Part shown: one piece after another, positions 47,401-58,100 of the stretch
Position numbering within the stretch: the stretch's first letter is position 1
Layout: the number at the start of each line of letters is the position of its first letter
DNA from: Datnioides undecimradiatus
Lineage: Eukaryota; Chordata; Actinopteri; Lobotiformes; Datnioididae
Reading direction: 5' to 3'
Assembly (NCBI GenBank): GCA_008933995.1
Contig: WARS01000036.1
Location: 2,766,419-2,830,418, forward strand
DNA: 64,000 nt
The notes under the pieces: model-generated
Seen by the model: the letters and a program-made list of their open reading frames with translations, nothing else
Database searches by the model: none
What the model was told of the DNA's origin: nothing
Program-made: the position numbers and the translations under genes

Positions 47401-49243
47401 TGGAAAATGATGATGCTTCTGCAGGTGACAGATGATGAAGCAGACAGTGCTCCGGCTCATTTGGTTTCCCACTAACACCAGTTGTGGTCTCATTACCACA
47501 GCTCCATCAGAGCAGTCCTGGTGTAAATAAGAAGGTTTGAGCAGTTATGTTCAGACGTCTGGGGCTCTAGCTTCCAACAGCTTCCAACTGTCTCAGTTTC
47601 ATAAATGGGATTGGCTGAGGTGTTATCACATGACTTCAATTTTGTCCTTTAATCGCACATTAAGAGTGTTTGTGTTTGAGAGGCAGACCATCAGCACCCA
47701 CAGTCCAGACCAGTCGGAGAGCTACAGGTGGACTTCTCTGCTCAGGCTGTTTTCACTGCTACAGCAGTTTCTTACAGGATAACAACTCCACCTCCGCAAA
47801 TCAAATCAGGGGACAGGTCATTCGTCTCATCCCACAGTCAGGCCTGAGAATCAATAAGGCTGGCCTGTTTTTAATAGAGTCACTTTATGAAAGGATGATC
47901 CATGGACGCTCTGAGGGGAAAACGGTGCATGCTGCCATCTAGTGGGTGAACAACACAGTTGCATGTTCCCTTGACATTTACAGGCTCAAAGACAGGGAGT
48001 GGGTGATGTAACCAAACGTTTAATGGCTTTAATGTTCTGAGGACTGTTTATCTCCTCTGCTCAGGTGCTTTACGTCCCCAGACACTGGTGGCACTATGTG
48101 GAGTCAGTGGATCCCATCACTGTCAGCGTCAACTCCTGGATCGAGTTGGTAAGCGTCCAGCTCGTGTGTCATGTCCTCAGTCTGAACTAACCAGCCTAGA
48201 AGCTGAAATGATGAGAGGAGCTCTTTGAAACAGAGCCCCTGCTCGGGTTGATGCTAACAGCGTGTAGTGCTCCCTGATGAAGGCCCCTCTCAGCTGTGAG
48301 TAATGAACACGCCTGGCAGGAAAAAGATTCCCTGTCATTATGATGAGTGTGTGTGTGCACAACGAGGAGTGTGTGCAGCATGAAAAGCTCCTCAGCGCCA
48401 GACAAATGTTTATTCAAAGAGCGGGTCCCTCTCCAGCTTCCCCCTGCAAGGTCAGGGACGCAACGCACCGTGCCTGCAGCATTCCTCCACGCTGCGTCCT
48501 TATCACTCCGTGTAATTATCTCGATATGCACGACTCGTCCTCACTTCGTCCTGGCTCTCTCTTGCTCCTGCACAGGAAGTGGATGACATGGCAAGAGTCG
48601 GTGAGGCTGTGACCAAGGCTGTTGTCTGCGCCCTCAAAGGTGCAGCCAGTGATGACAACACCGACGACTGGCTCAACCCCACTGAGGTAGCAAATGAACA
48701 CTGTTATATTAATTATCAGCTACAGACTTTCTTAATCCTGCCAATCATAACGGAGTGCTAACTGTTTTAAACTTCTGATCCATATGAGAATGGTTATTAA
48801 AAACAAAAAGTCCTTAACATTCTGATTAAAACTGCTGTTAATTCAGACCATGTCACATGATGGTGTTCAGCTTGTTTCGCTTGAACGTGATTGTTTACAT
48901 CTCAGTCCTTTCTCTAGGTTATAATAACCCGCTGCACTCTGGCTGGGCTGCACGCTTTGCTAACACGCCGATGGTTTAAACTGTATAGTGAACAGTGAGT
49001 GTTTGCATCTGTTGAGTGAGCCTCTGAACGTTTCATCTCACACGTCCTGAGCCTCTGACTCTGCTACCTCACCAATTTGCTCCGAATCTGAAACCATCCA
49101 GACACAGCACCCACCCGCGCTTCTGTTTGAATACAGCACGTCCGCTGTGGTGCATCGTTATTTGTGTGAAGCATGAGCTGACCTCTGCAGGCTGGACGAG
49201 ACTCCTGCTGATAGATTCCTAACAACTGTACCTCCCACGCCGT

Positions 49244-49280
<37 letters not shown>

Positions 49281-50250
49281 CAGAAGGCAAAGCTGGGCTG
49301 CTTCCACCCCTCAGACGGCTTATTTCTCCCGCCCACATGAGTTCATTTCCTGTGTAGTCAGTGCGTTAACGCAGATGTCAGGCACTCACAAAACCTCCTG
49401 GGATGCTAACTGTAACTACAAGCGCAGGAGAGAAACTGGAAACACTAGACAGCTGACGTTTGATACTGAGCTGCACTGGAGTCAGCAGAGCAGCTTTAAC
49501 TCAGCTTGTAGGAATATGAATTATTTAGAGAGTCCGGAGAGTTCAAAGTATTTAGGAAAATATTGTCGTCTGTTTCACTTTGGGTTTCAGAGAGGGTGAC
49601 GAATGTTTATGTGATTACAGAATGCACAATGACTCAGTGGATGATAAAACAGTCTATTGATCAGGCAGGTGGTTTTGGGGACTGTCTGTTACAGTTTGCA
49701 TGTTGTATTTCTGCAGGAAGGAGTGGCATCCCATAATGAGAACATGCAGTACGTGAACCTGGCCGTGAGAGCGTGTGCTCAAAGACAGAGGGTCCCCCAC
49801 AGAGAACTGACCCAGGACCCGAGAGACCGGCGTCGAGCCAAGCGAGATTCCACGGGACAAATCAGGGACAGCAGAGATGTGGTCACAGAGTCTGTACCCT
49901 TCAGAGTTCCCTTCGGACCACATCTCACCCCTGTACGCTGTCAGAAAGAGTCCTCACCAGGTGCGAGGGGGGGGCCCACGAAAGATCAGGAGGTCAGCTC
50001 TGATTCAGCAGCGAGAGCTCAGCCTGTGTCTGCTGACAGACCCTGCAGGAGGAAATCTGAATGTAGCCCATGTGACTGTGAAGGTGGGAGCTCAGAGGAC
50101 TCTTCAGAGGATTATGAGGAACTGATACATAAAACAATTACCACTAACGACCTGCTGAACTGCCTGGTGCATCCTGATATCATCTCCCAGGTCACCCAGC
50201 TTTTACTGCAAAGGCACAGAGGACGTGACAGGACAGCTACATCATCCTAG
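41274..50250 (+). CDS. hspbap1: HSPBAP1, JmjC/cupin-fold HSP27-associated protein; complete, 7 coding exons
   Basis: Coding exons: 41274-41469, 42596-42780, 44436-44572, 45849-46020, 48065-48148, 48576-48686, 49717-50250. They join in phase to 472 codons plus TAG; human HSPBAP1 is 488. The chosen ATG sits in GGAGCATGG and gives MAAPSSIKPF, aligning with human HVKPF. The JmjC core has the iron-binding pair H158-L-D160 in TPCHLDTYGC, the lysine/arginine strand GRKRWHLFPP (residues 172-181), and the second metal histidine region PRHWWHYVES (235-244), followed by SWIEL. The C-terminal third is charged and variable. It ends in a conserved module, TTNDLLNCLVHPDIISQV, like human STDDLLDCLVNPQV. Family knowledge: it binds HSPB1 (HSP27) and belongs to the JmjC-only hydroxylase-like group near FIH. 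Enzyme activity is not settled; here the metal ligands are intact. Confidence 0.97.
41470..42595 (+). other. hspbap1: hspbap1 coding intron 1-2 (1.1 kb)
   Basis: AT-rich, with a short AC run near 42125. No exon or recognisable element. Confidence 0.75.
42596..42780 (+). CDS. hspbap1: hspbap1 coding exon 2 (residues 66-127)
   Basis: Reads PLFETQCSYVEATLGHFLSW, then PKSEYWAYADYKYIAVLFRD and LPSMFE. Human has FETTCNYVEATLEEFLTW and SKFWAYADYKYFVSLFED. Acceptor GATAG, donor GTAATC. Confidence 0.96.
43176..43290. mobile_element. Degenerate DNA-transposon end (Tc1-like pattern)
   Basis: Contains ATACAATACGTGGCCAAAAG and AATGTGGACACCTGATCA. This strongly recalls the widespread fish word TATGGCCAAAAGTATGTGGACACC, which I associate with short non-autonomous Tc1/mariner-like elements. 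No transposase remains and the second terminus was not found, so it is a fragment and the class is a guess. Confidence 0.5.
44401..44435 (+). promoter_or_regulatory. hspbap1: GT-repeat 3' splice site of hspbap1 exon 3
   Basis: Fifteen GT units (44401-44430) followed by TTCAG. The usual pyrimidine tract is replaced by GU repeats in the transcript, an arrangement resembling the TG-T tract before CFTR exon 9. Confidence 0.8.
44436..44572 (+). CDS. hspbap1: hspbap1 coding exon 3 (residues 128-173), carries the HxD iron motif
   Basis: Reads DIKWSEFGFEGRDGRESTVW, then IGTAGANTPCHLDTYGCNLV and LQVQGR. H158 and D160 are the JmjC metal ligands. The 3' splice site is unusual: about 15 GT units run to five bases before the exon (GTGTGTTTCAG), with almost no polypyrimidine tract. 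Exon length of 137 is not a multiple of three. Confidence 0.96.
44573..45848 (+). other. hspbap1: hspbap1 intron between exons 3 and 4 (1.3 kb)
   Basis: The first 200 bases are the antisense SINE. A run of 17 A residues lies at 45700-45716. Otherwise unremarkable. Confidence 0.75.
44600..44774 (-). mobile_element. tRNA-derived SINE (minus strand), in hspbap1 intron
   Basis: Read on the minus strand from 44774 it begins GGGGCGGCCGTGGCTCAGAG (A box TGGCTCAGAGG). It then has an intact B box, GGTTCGATCCC, at 44722-44712, and continues with GGGCAAGACACCGAACCCCA and AATTGCTCCTGATGC. This is the layout of the tRNA-headed fish SINEs I know from cichlids and other percomorphs. The body after about 44650 is diverged and the 3' end is uncertain. 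It starts within about 30 bases of the exon 3 donor. Confidence 0.85.
45849..46020 (+). CDS. hspbap1: hspbap1 coding exon 4 (residues 173-230)
   Basis: Reads KRWHLFPPEDSVNLYPTRIP, then YEESSVFSQVDVLHPDLGSF and VVTLQPGQ. Human has KRWHLFPPEDTPFLYPTRIP and YEESSVFSKINVVNPDLKRF. Donor GTCGGG is a weaker GT site. Ends in phase 0. Confidence 0.95.
46021..48064 (+). other. hspbap1: hspbap1 intron between exons 4 and 5 (2.0 kb)
   Basis: Holds a CpG-containing segment with YY1-like AAGATGGCCGAC at 47074-47085, and a CTCF-like motif at 47931-47946. No exon seen. Confidence 0.75.
47931..47946 (-). promoter_or_regulatory. CTCF-type motif
   Basis: The minus strand reads CCCACTAGATGGCAGC, which fits the core CTCF consensus CCASYAGRKGGC at every position. 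Occupancy cannot be judged from sequence. Confidence 0.6.
48065..48148 (+). CDS. hspbap1: hspbap1 coding exon 5 (residues 231-258)
   Basis: Reads VLYVPRHWWHYVESVDPITV then SVNSWIEL, nearly identical to human VLFVPRHWWHYVESIDPVTV. Contains the distal metal-ligand histidine of the JmjC fold. Acceptor GCTCAG, donor GTAAGC. Confidence 0.97.
48149..48575 (+). other. hspbap1: hspbap1 intron between exons 5 and 6 (0.43 kb)
   Basis: Short intron with no repeat or regulatory feature that I can support. Confidence 0.75.
48576..48686 (+). CDS. hspbap1: hspbap1 coding exon 6 (residues 259-295)
   Basis: Reads EVDDMARVGEAVTKAVVCAL then KGAASDDNTDDWLNPTE. Human has EEDHLARVEEAITRMLVCAL and WLNPTE. Acceptor GCACAG, donor GTAGCA. 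Confidence 0.95.
48687..49716 (+). other. hspbap1: hspbap1 intron between exons 6 and 7 (1.0 kb)
   Basis: Contains a CT microsatellite at 49247-49276. An open frame at 49657 runs into exon 7 only because the intron end is open; the acceptor TTCTGCAG at 49716 defines the exon. Confidence 0.75.
49247..49276. repeat. CT microsatellite
   Basis: Fifteen CT units. Confidence 0.95.
49717..50250 (+). CDS. hspbap1: hspbap1 coding exon 7 (residues 296-472, stop)
   Basis: Begins EGVASHNENMQYVNLAVRAC after TTCTGCAG and runs to TAG. The middle is rich in Arg, Ser and Asp and aligns poorly with human. An acidic run GGSSEDSSEDYEEL precedes the conserved C-terminal helix module NDLLNCLVHPDIISQVTQLL. Confidence 0.95.
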   Translation, partial: EGVASHNENMQYVNLAVRACAQRQRVPHRELTQDPRDRRRAKRDSTGQIRDSRDVVTESVPFRVPFGPHLTPVRCQKESSPGARGGPTKDQEVSSDSAARAQPVSADRPCRRKSECSPCDCEGGSSEDSSEDYEELIHKTITTNDLLNCLVHPDIISQVTQLLLQRHRGRDRTATSS

Positions 50251-51878
50251 CTTCAGTGTTCGTCAGCTGTAAAACATGGAACAAGGCCAGGGAAGAAGAA
50301 AAGCCCCTCATTTGACTTGTATAGTGAAAATATCAGGAGTGGGCTGTTGTAACTGTTCTGCTCAGTGGAGTTTGAAATCCATCCTCCAGCTTTGGTGTCA
50401 CCCTGCTTTTCTGTTTCCCTCTCATCTGTCAAGGTCCTCCTGGGACCAGCCCTGGATGTGAGGAGTCACAACCAAAACTAATTGAAATGTGACAAGTGGC
50501 GCCATCAAGTGCCTCTACCATTTCCTTGTTTTGTTGTCCTGCACATACTAATCCTGTTTGGTGCTTCCAGAGCAAGAAAGATGGCCACTTAAACCAATTT
50601 GGTGTGGCAACAAGCCACATAATTCAAGGTATTATTCCTCAGATGGGAACATTTGTTTTCCACTTTATGTTTCCCTGTCTCCTGCTAATGAAAATTGTCA
50701 GTGAGCCACCACAGAGGGTTGATCTTTAGGGTCCGGTGACAGATGAATGCTGGTCGAATGGATTAAATGGGTTTGTTTGAATGCAGTCTGCTGCCACAGC
50801 TCACATCTCTGAAGCAGAGGTACCAGAAGAATAAATTCAGTTGCCTCCCCCGACAACTGTCTGTGTGAGATTGTGTCCTTAGCTTTAAGATGATCACAGG
50901 CATATTTAACTGATTCTGCACATGACACATTGTGATAAAAATAGTTTTGCTTATTAAAAGTGCGCAGCCTGACAACAGTGCACATTTTAATCCTCTGAAG
51001 TTTCAAACAGCACAGAAAACATCGGCATCACAAACGTCTATTTACAGAACTTCACAGGGTGCAGCATCATTCACACTTTCCCTGAATTAAAAAAAAGGAT
51101 TTTATGATTTTAAAGGATCATACCGTTGTTTTTTCATGTTACAGTTCACAAACTACAGATACTTTACAATACTGCCAAGCATTTCTGAGAGTGTTCAGAT
51201 ATTTTCTACCTGCTAGCCAGTCAGTCTGCGGAGACCTGAGGCGTGCCGTGGGATTCGATCCCTCCCAGCGAGCGTCATCGTCTCATTGACCTTTGCCGCC
51301 ACGTTTCCACGATGATTTGATGTGATCAGGTCGCGTCTGACGCTTCGCTGAGACGAGCTGTGTTTTCAGGAGATGAACAATGGCACATGTAGCTGTAACA
51401 TGTAAAACCACCAGACGCTATGGTCCCTTTAGTCTCAATGTTATAGTCACACAATGCAAACCGAACCATGTCTCAGTGTCTCTCTAACATTCAGTTAGTT
51501 CTCAGTTTAGATAGTTATTTATCCCTCTCATAGAAAAGATACGGTTTTAACCTGGAGTGAATATGCAACAAATATATACAGTATATCATATCTGACATTC
51601 ATTTGTAATAACACTATTGATCATGGTGTTGGGAAACAGCCTCTTCTAAACATCATTTCTAGTCTCCGGTTAAAAATTATATCTGGTGATGTGACAAACA
51701 AGTACTGGACCCCAGTGATCACATCGTAGTGTTTGATTACCATAGAAAATCTCTTTAAAACAAAACCTGGAAGTGATATAAAACAGTACACCTTCTCATA
51801 TCGTAACTCCACAAGGCTCCAGCCTTTGCAGCCAAATCTAATCAGCCACAGTGAGGCGGTTGGTGTTTGCGCTGCGCT
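50251..51878. other. Tail-to-tail intergenic region with 3' UTRs of hspbap1 and slc15a2
   Basis: An AATAAA at 50830-50835 is a reasonable poly(A) signal for hspbap1 and would give a 3' UTR of roughly 600 bases. A minus-strand ATTAAA at about 50991-50986 could serve slc15a2, in which case the two transcripts would nearly abut. No further gene was found in this interval. Confidence 0.55.
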
Positions 51879-52103
51879 TTACAGTTTGGTGCTCTTCCCC
51901 GTGCTCTTCCCCGTGCTCTGCAGGTGAATGTCATCAGTTTTTTTCTTCACGCCGTCACAGTCGTCATCCTCCTCCTTCCCTGAATCTTCCCTGTACATCT
52001 TCTCCAGTTGCTCGGGGTCAACATAGGTGTAGAAGTAAGCCATGATGGAGAAGATGACGCAGACTCCCAGCAGCAGGCAGGCGAACAGCAGGAACTCCTT
52101 CCA
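51879..52103 (-). CDS. slc15a2: slc15a2 exon u (fragment residues 632-705, stop)
   Basis: Reads [20 protein letters not shown] (TM12), [20 protein letters not shown], an acidic stretch, and a tail ending [12 protein letters not shown]. The last three residues TKL match the PDZ-binding end of mammalian PEPT2. A 12-base unit is repeated in tandem near the stop. Confidence 0.95.
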   Translation of the reverse strand, partial: WKEFLLFACLLLGVCVIFSIMAYFYTYVDPEQLEKMYREDSGKEEDDDCDGVKKKTDDIHLQSTGKSTGKSTKL

Positions 52104-55100
52104 CTGGGAGAACAGAGACTGGTTAGTGTCCGAACTGCACCTCACAGAGGTGCAGAGGCGTGCGTCACTCATCAGAGGCAAACTTAAGTTAACTTAACTA
52201 AGAGGGGTTTTAGAACACAATGACACATCAACGCGATGCAGTGACAACACAGGGGTTAATGATGTCGTACCTGTTCCAAACCCGCCCCCTCTGCCACGAT
52301 CAGCACTATGACGTTCCCAAATGCAACAGTGAGCAGCCAGCCGCCCTGCAAGACCGACTTCATGTTGGCTGGAGCCTGGAGGCAGACGAGACATCTTCAG
52401 TGATTAAAGACACGAAGGAGCAAGGAGCCCTGACCCTGGTTTGTGAAGTAGGACTCTCAAACGCTCAAACCTTGGGATTTTAATGGATTCTAATGATCAC
52501 AAGGTTTCACGTCTAGGTGAGGACAGAAACATCTCAAACTGCTAAACAGAGTCCAGACACTCGTAGTTTTAATAAATACACTATTTCTTTTCGCTGGTTG
52601 GTTGTTCATGTACATTTTGGCTGCAACAAAAGTTTTGCATTGAGAATATTTGGGGAGAAATGGGAGTATTTTAAATGTACCGATCACAGTCAGTCTGATT
52701 TTTCTTCGATTTTCCTTCTTGTCCATTCAGCCGTCTTGCATAAACAAGCCACACTGTTTCTCTCAGGCCTATAGGTTGTGAGTGTTACAGGTTACAGGTC
52801 CACCGATAGTCACTGTGAGCAATGACCAACCTGCGAGTAGGAGAACTCCAGGCCTGTGATGGAGAACAGGACCTCTCCGGCAGTTATGAGGGCGTACTGG
52901 GGGATCTGCCAGGCAATGTGTATGTTGTTGGCTTTCACGTCCTCCATCTTGTGTGGCACAATGTTGCCAGATTCCTGACAAAACACACACACACACAGAA
53001 CGTTGTGTCATGCCATTCGAGTGCTACAACCTGCACGCGGACCCTCACAGAGAGCACCCTCACCTCCATCAGTATGACAGTGTAGGAGGCTCCAAAGTCC
53101 AGCAGGCCCAGGTTGAGATTAGGACGCTCCTGTGAATTGAAGCCGCAGCTGACGTCTGTGTATCTGAGGGATGACAGAAACTAAATGACTAATGGCTTCC
53201 ACTTCCCCAGTGATGGACTGAATTGAGTAACAGAAGGTGGGATCTGGCTGCAGCAAAACGGGAAGTGGCTTCACACACGATTCAGTCCTACTCACTCTGC
53301 CCGATCCACAGTCATGTTAGGAGACATCTGACCCGAGGGCACGGTGAAAGTCACCTCTCCAACAGTTAGAGTTATCGTCCCTGGCATAGTGTTGAAGAAC
53401 CTGATGAGATACAAGAACTCGTGAACTCAACAGATTATTCAAGTTCAGGACGTTGATCTCGATTTTGACAGCAGGAAGGGACCGATTCGCTTGAGATCTT
53501 CACTCTGTGTGTGTTAAAGATGAGCGGTGACCTCATACGTTACCTCAGAAACGGATTTCCAGTTTCATTTTTCACTATGTAGTCGTCAACCTGTACGATT
53601 AAAAACAACACATCAAGGGAGTTTCTTGTACCTTGCTTTGGATTTCAGTACAGTTCTTGTTCAACCACACCCATAACTTAACCTCAGGTCAGAGGACCCC
53701 ACCCCAGCAGGGTTCCCACATGTGAGACGTATCACTTCCCTCTTTTCAACTTTTTTTTGTTGTTTTCCATTGTGTCAGAAATGAATCAACACTAATAAAG
53801 TGTTAAAAGAGATCAAATCTTTGCTGTGTGTCTGCGGAGAAACGCTGTAACAAATCAACTAAAACTTGATCGCGGCTGGTGTTAGAAAGCGCAGGGGGAG
53901 CTAACATTTACGTGAAAACCACGCGAAACCTAGATATTTTAACAGTTTATTTAAGGGCTTAGGCTTACGAGTGGTCAAGGCAATCCAGGTAGTCAGTCCG
54001 AACATGACATGATAATCAAAAATCAAAAAACCACAATGATCACAAGGGGAAAACACACGGAAACAAGGCAGGAACATGGAGACTAACACAGCAAACGAAC
54101 CGACAGAGAACAAAGGCAATGACACGACTTAAATAGTCAGGTGACACAGGTGAGACCAATGAACTAATCACAGACAGGAAACAAGTACACGGAAACACAC
54201 AAGGAAAACACTTTTCAAAATAAAATAGGAAACAACGAGAAACTCAACTCAATGACAAAACTGCCCTGCTGTCAGTGTCACTGTTGGGTTTTAGCACTCA
54301 CGCTGCTTCAATATGTGAATGTAAAACCGATAAAAAACAAATTTAAGAGTTAAGTACCATAATCATGACGCACAGCAGCCTATTCATTAACTTAAAAGTT
54401 AAATGTTAGAGTTCATTTAGATTATCTATTTAACACCATGCTGATGCTGATGTTACATATAGTTACGAGCATCTTTAAAATAGATTAAGAATGACATTAT
54501 ATTTTACCAGAAACGATGAATCAGTCTTTGCATGACTTCCTTTTTCCACATTTCTTTTTATAGAAGATGCTTTTAGCAGCGTCCGTGTGTGGAAACCTGT
54601 CCAACAGCCACTGCCTGGTGGCCAATCAAATTCTGTCCAGGAGGCAGTTAAGACCCACCCGACACCTGTCCTACACCGGAGTGTGAGTACATGTTGTTCT
54701 GATGGATCTGTTTTGTCACTTTGGGGAGAAATAAAAGACTTCCTTAGATTATGCATGTCTTTTGCATAGATGTTCCAAACAAACCCAAACCCCTGGTGAC
54801 ATTTAAAGGTGTCTCCTGGTTCTGAAGGAAAACTGTGACCTGGCAACCCTGACTGTGACACTCATTCTCTGAGTGAGGGGAGCGATAAGGAAGTGACACA
54901 TCTCAAGGAAGTGTCCTCCCACTGGCTCACACATCTGGGGTTCTCCTGTGATTTAAATAAGCTGAGTGTATTGCTTTAACTTCGCCTGATCAATACTTAA
55001 CGCTGGCTGTTTGAAAGCCGTTTTCAACAATACTTACGAGTTTGCACTGGGTTCCGTTGGTTTGGGAGGTTAAGATGAGACTGTAGGCCTTCTGTTGCTC

Positions 55101-58100
55101 AACAAAGTGGTGACACTCTGATGTGTTTTCATTCGAGGTGAGTTCAATCTTCAGAAATTTGCTGGACGCCTCCAGCGGAATGATCTCGTATTCGGGAGGG
55201 TCCTGACACAGAGAAACCGGGGCGATTAAAGAAGATTAAATTAGTATTACCCTCATATTACATATTTCTTAGAAAGAAGCAGCCTGATCTCTGAAATGTC
55301 CCAGAAGAGCAGCTGGAGGCTCAGACGGTTGGTTGGTAAACACGACTTCAGCTTAGCGGGTTCATTTAAATGCAATACAGACTGTTCAGCCCGAGCAAGT
55401 TCAACGTGTCTAAAGACAAACTACATACTCAACAGTACATCTCCATACCTTCTCTCTTCTGTGTTCCTGCTAATGTTGTGGTACACTGAACTCTGGTTCT
55501 CTCTGATCTTATTTCTATTGGCCGATCCTTCTTTGTTCTCTACAGTTATATTATAGAGAAGCCTGAACAAACATTTATTCTCAGTGAGGTGTTTTCTGAT
55601 TGAAAACAGGGGCGATCAACAGTCTCTCACAGCAAAACTCTACTAAGTCTACAATTTCCCTCAAATTGAGGGACACCTGATCACTGAGCGTTCTGTGCTG
55701 CCTCACATCCTTTCTGCAATCTTTTTGTTGTTCTACCCCTCCTCACGTGCGGTTACCTGCAAGTGCGGGATCGGCTCTTGAAACCGGTCACTGCCGGGGA
55801 TCTTCACGCTGACATTGCCCCCGGCCAGGTTATAGACCTGCATGAGACAGTTCTCCGCAGGTGCAGGAGCCACCTCCGTTTTCTAGGAAACACGGAGGGA
55901 AATGAGGGCATCGTACCGATAAACAGCAGAGAAGGTTATTACATTATATGCATTCAAGACGTATGCTTGCACATTTATTATTCAGGAGAGTATACTGTAG
56001 ATCCCTGACAAAATGATATTGTATATGGAGACACATTTGGCCAAGATGATGCAGGAAGTTTCCATTCTGGCATTGAAACCATAACCGCAACATGCCCAGA
56101 TGACTGGACACAGACGTAACTCAAGTGTGTTTACAGATGCCAGCTGCTACAATGTGAAGAGAACAGTTTATATAACAGGCTCGCTGCAAGCACTGCTCAG
56201 TGTTTTCCAGGACCTTTGAGTCAAGGTTCGGTCAAGCAAATAATCTCCCGAGTGTCGGCTGAGTGGGGGAATCACTTGAGCGTCCCTTTGTTTCTCTAAC
56301 AAGAGGCAAGATTCACGACTGCCGCTCATACGCACCACGACGTTCAGCTCCACCAGGGTGGCTGCTCCGAAGGCCAGTGCTGCGAAAATCATCCCTGCGG
56401 CCATTTTCCTGAGAGGCCTGGAGGGACAGACAGTCAGCGCTGTTAGACACCTCTCGCTGCACGTTTGCTGTTCTGAAAAACAACTTTATCGCTTCATGAA
56501 TCGGAGAGGTCATTTCCACATCGCTGATCTGCTGCCTGAGAAGACCCCACCTCACCACTTGTTTTGACGTGATGCCATCTGTTGCTTATGCATCCTTTAC
56601 AACCTGAGCGGCGCTCTAAAAGGCATTAATGAAAACAGGAACTAAGGAGATCGGCGTTATTTGTGCGCCAAGCCACATGATACTGGCGCTTGTACTTCCT
56701 GAGTTGGTTTAAGTTCCCCCTTTTTTCTGAGAAAAAGTTCTGAAAAATCATAATTTATTGCGCAAATCACACCTCGCGCTTCATCACGCTCCAAAATCAA
56801 TGCATGATAAAGAAAACAGCTGACTGCCCTACACACTTACACGCATTAAGAGCACAGAGTTATGATTGTAAACATTCTATGTGTGCACACAGATGCCTCC
56901 CTCGGTCATTAACTCTTTATTCCTGAGCAGTCGTGGGATACAAATGTGAGGTCACGTGGCTCATTTCCAACTTTAACAGGCTCCCTAAACGCTCCCGTCA
57001 GCAATAAAGACGGGAGAATCCACAACAGCGCACTCATACTCACCTGATGTTGATCCTGCAAAGGGCGACGAGCGGATATATGATGAGGTCAAAGATGGGC
57101 ACGAAGAGAAGAATCAGCAGTGCATTCAGCATCTAGACAACAGGGAGAGGAACAACTAAATGATTCTATAAAAGCTCAGCAAGAACTCATAAAATCATAA
57201 AGGTTAGCGTTATACATAAAGACAGACTGATTCTTATTTAATATCACCAGTAAAGAGGAGGCAAGATGGCAGTGATTAAGAGCTGTAAAAGTGACCGCAT
57301 CGCTCTCCTGGTCAAACACTACTCAGTAGAAGAAGTCTTTCAGCTCATCTATGAAATCAATTTAAGATCTCCAGTGCGGAGCCACAGATGCGTTATTCAT
57401 AAAAGCTTTCTTATACACAGTGGTTATCTTCTATTTCAACAAACTCTAGGCTTGATGTGGAATGATGTTCCTGCTGGCTCTGTAGGGGCACTGTAGTTTG
57501 AGTGTGATAGGAATCATCAGCTGGGGGTGAGTACGGCTTCTCTTTCCCAACTTGAAGTTAAAGATCCAATTATAATTATTATTCTTATTAATTATATAGT
57601 GGCCTTCATGCATCATATATGAGCAAGTAACAGGACAGCTGTTGTCAGTTTGAGCTGGCTTGTGATTCGTGGGTCATACATTACATATAGGAGCCTTAAA
57701 CTGGTGCTAAATCACCACCAGGTGCTTTGAGTGACAGGTGGTTGTCTTTAGCTGTCTGCTAAGTCCCACCTCAGCTCCAACCACCCTCCACCCCTCGGTG
57801 ATGGTCGTGGTGACTTTGGCTATTATTCCTTATGAACTGAACAGAGCTGCTGAGGTTTCTCTAAATTCAGGCAGAGGGGAAATGCTACGCAGAGAAACTA
57901 CATGAGACGTGCTGCTAAAATGTGATTGGACGGTGTTTGGGAGAAGAGGAGAACATTAACAGCTTGGTTTTTTTTCTGTACAGGAAGTAAAAAAAAAAAG
58001 AGGTTGATCATTAAAACACAGTGTGTGTCTTCTAGCTCTGATATGTGGCCCCGGTGGAAGTGAGGATGCCCTCTAACGAGATCATTAGAGAAAATGTCTT

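Noticed and set aside
49657..50250. A single-exon gene starting at the ATG at 49657
   Set aside because: The first 60 bases are intron. The acceptor TTCTGCAG at 49716 and in-phase joining with hspbap1 exon 6 explain the frame.
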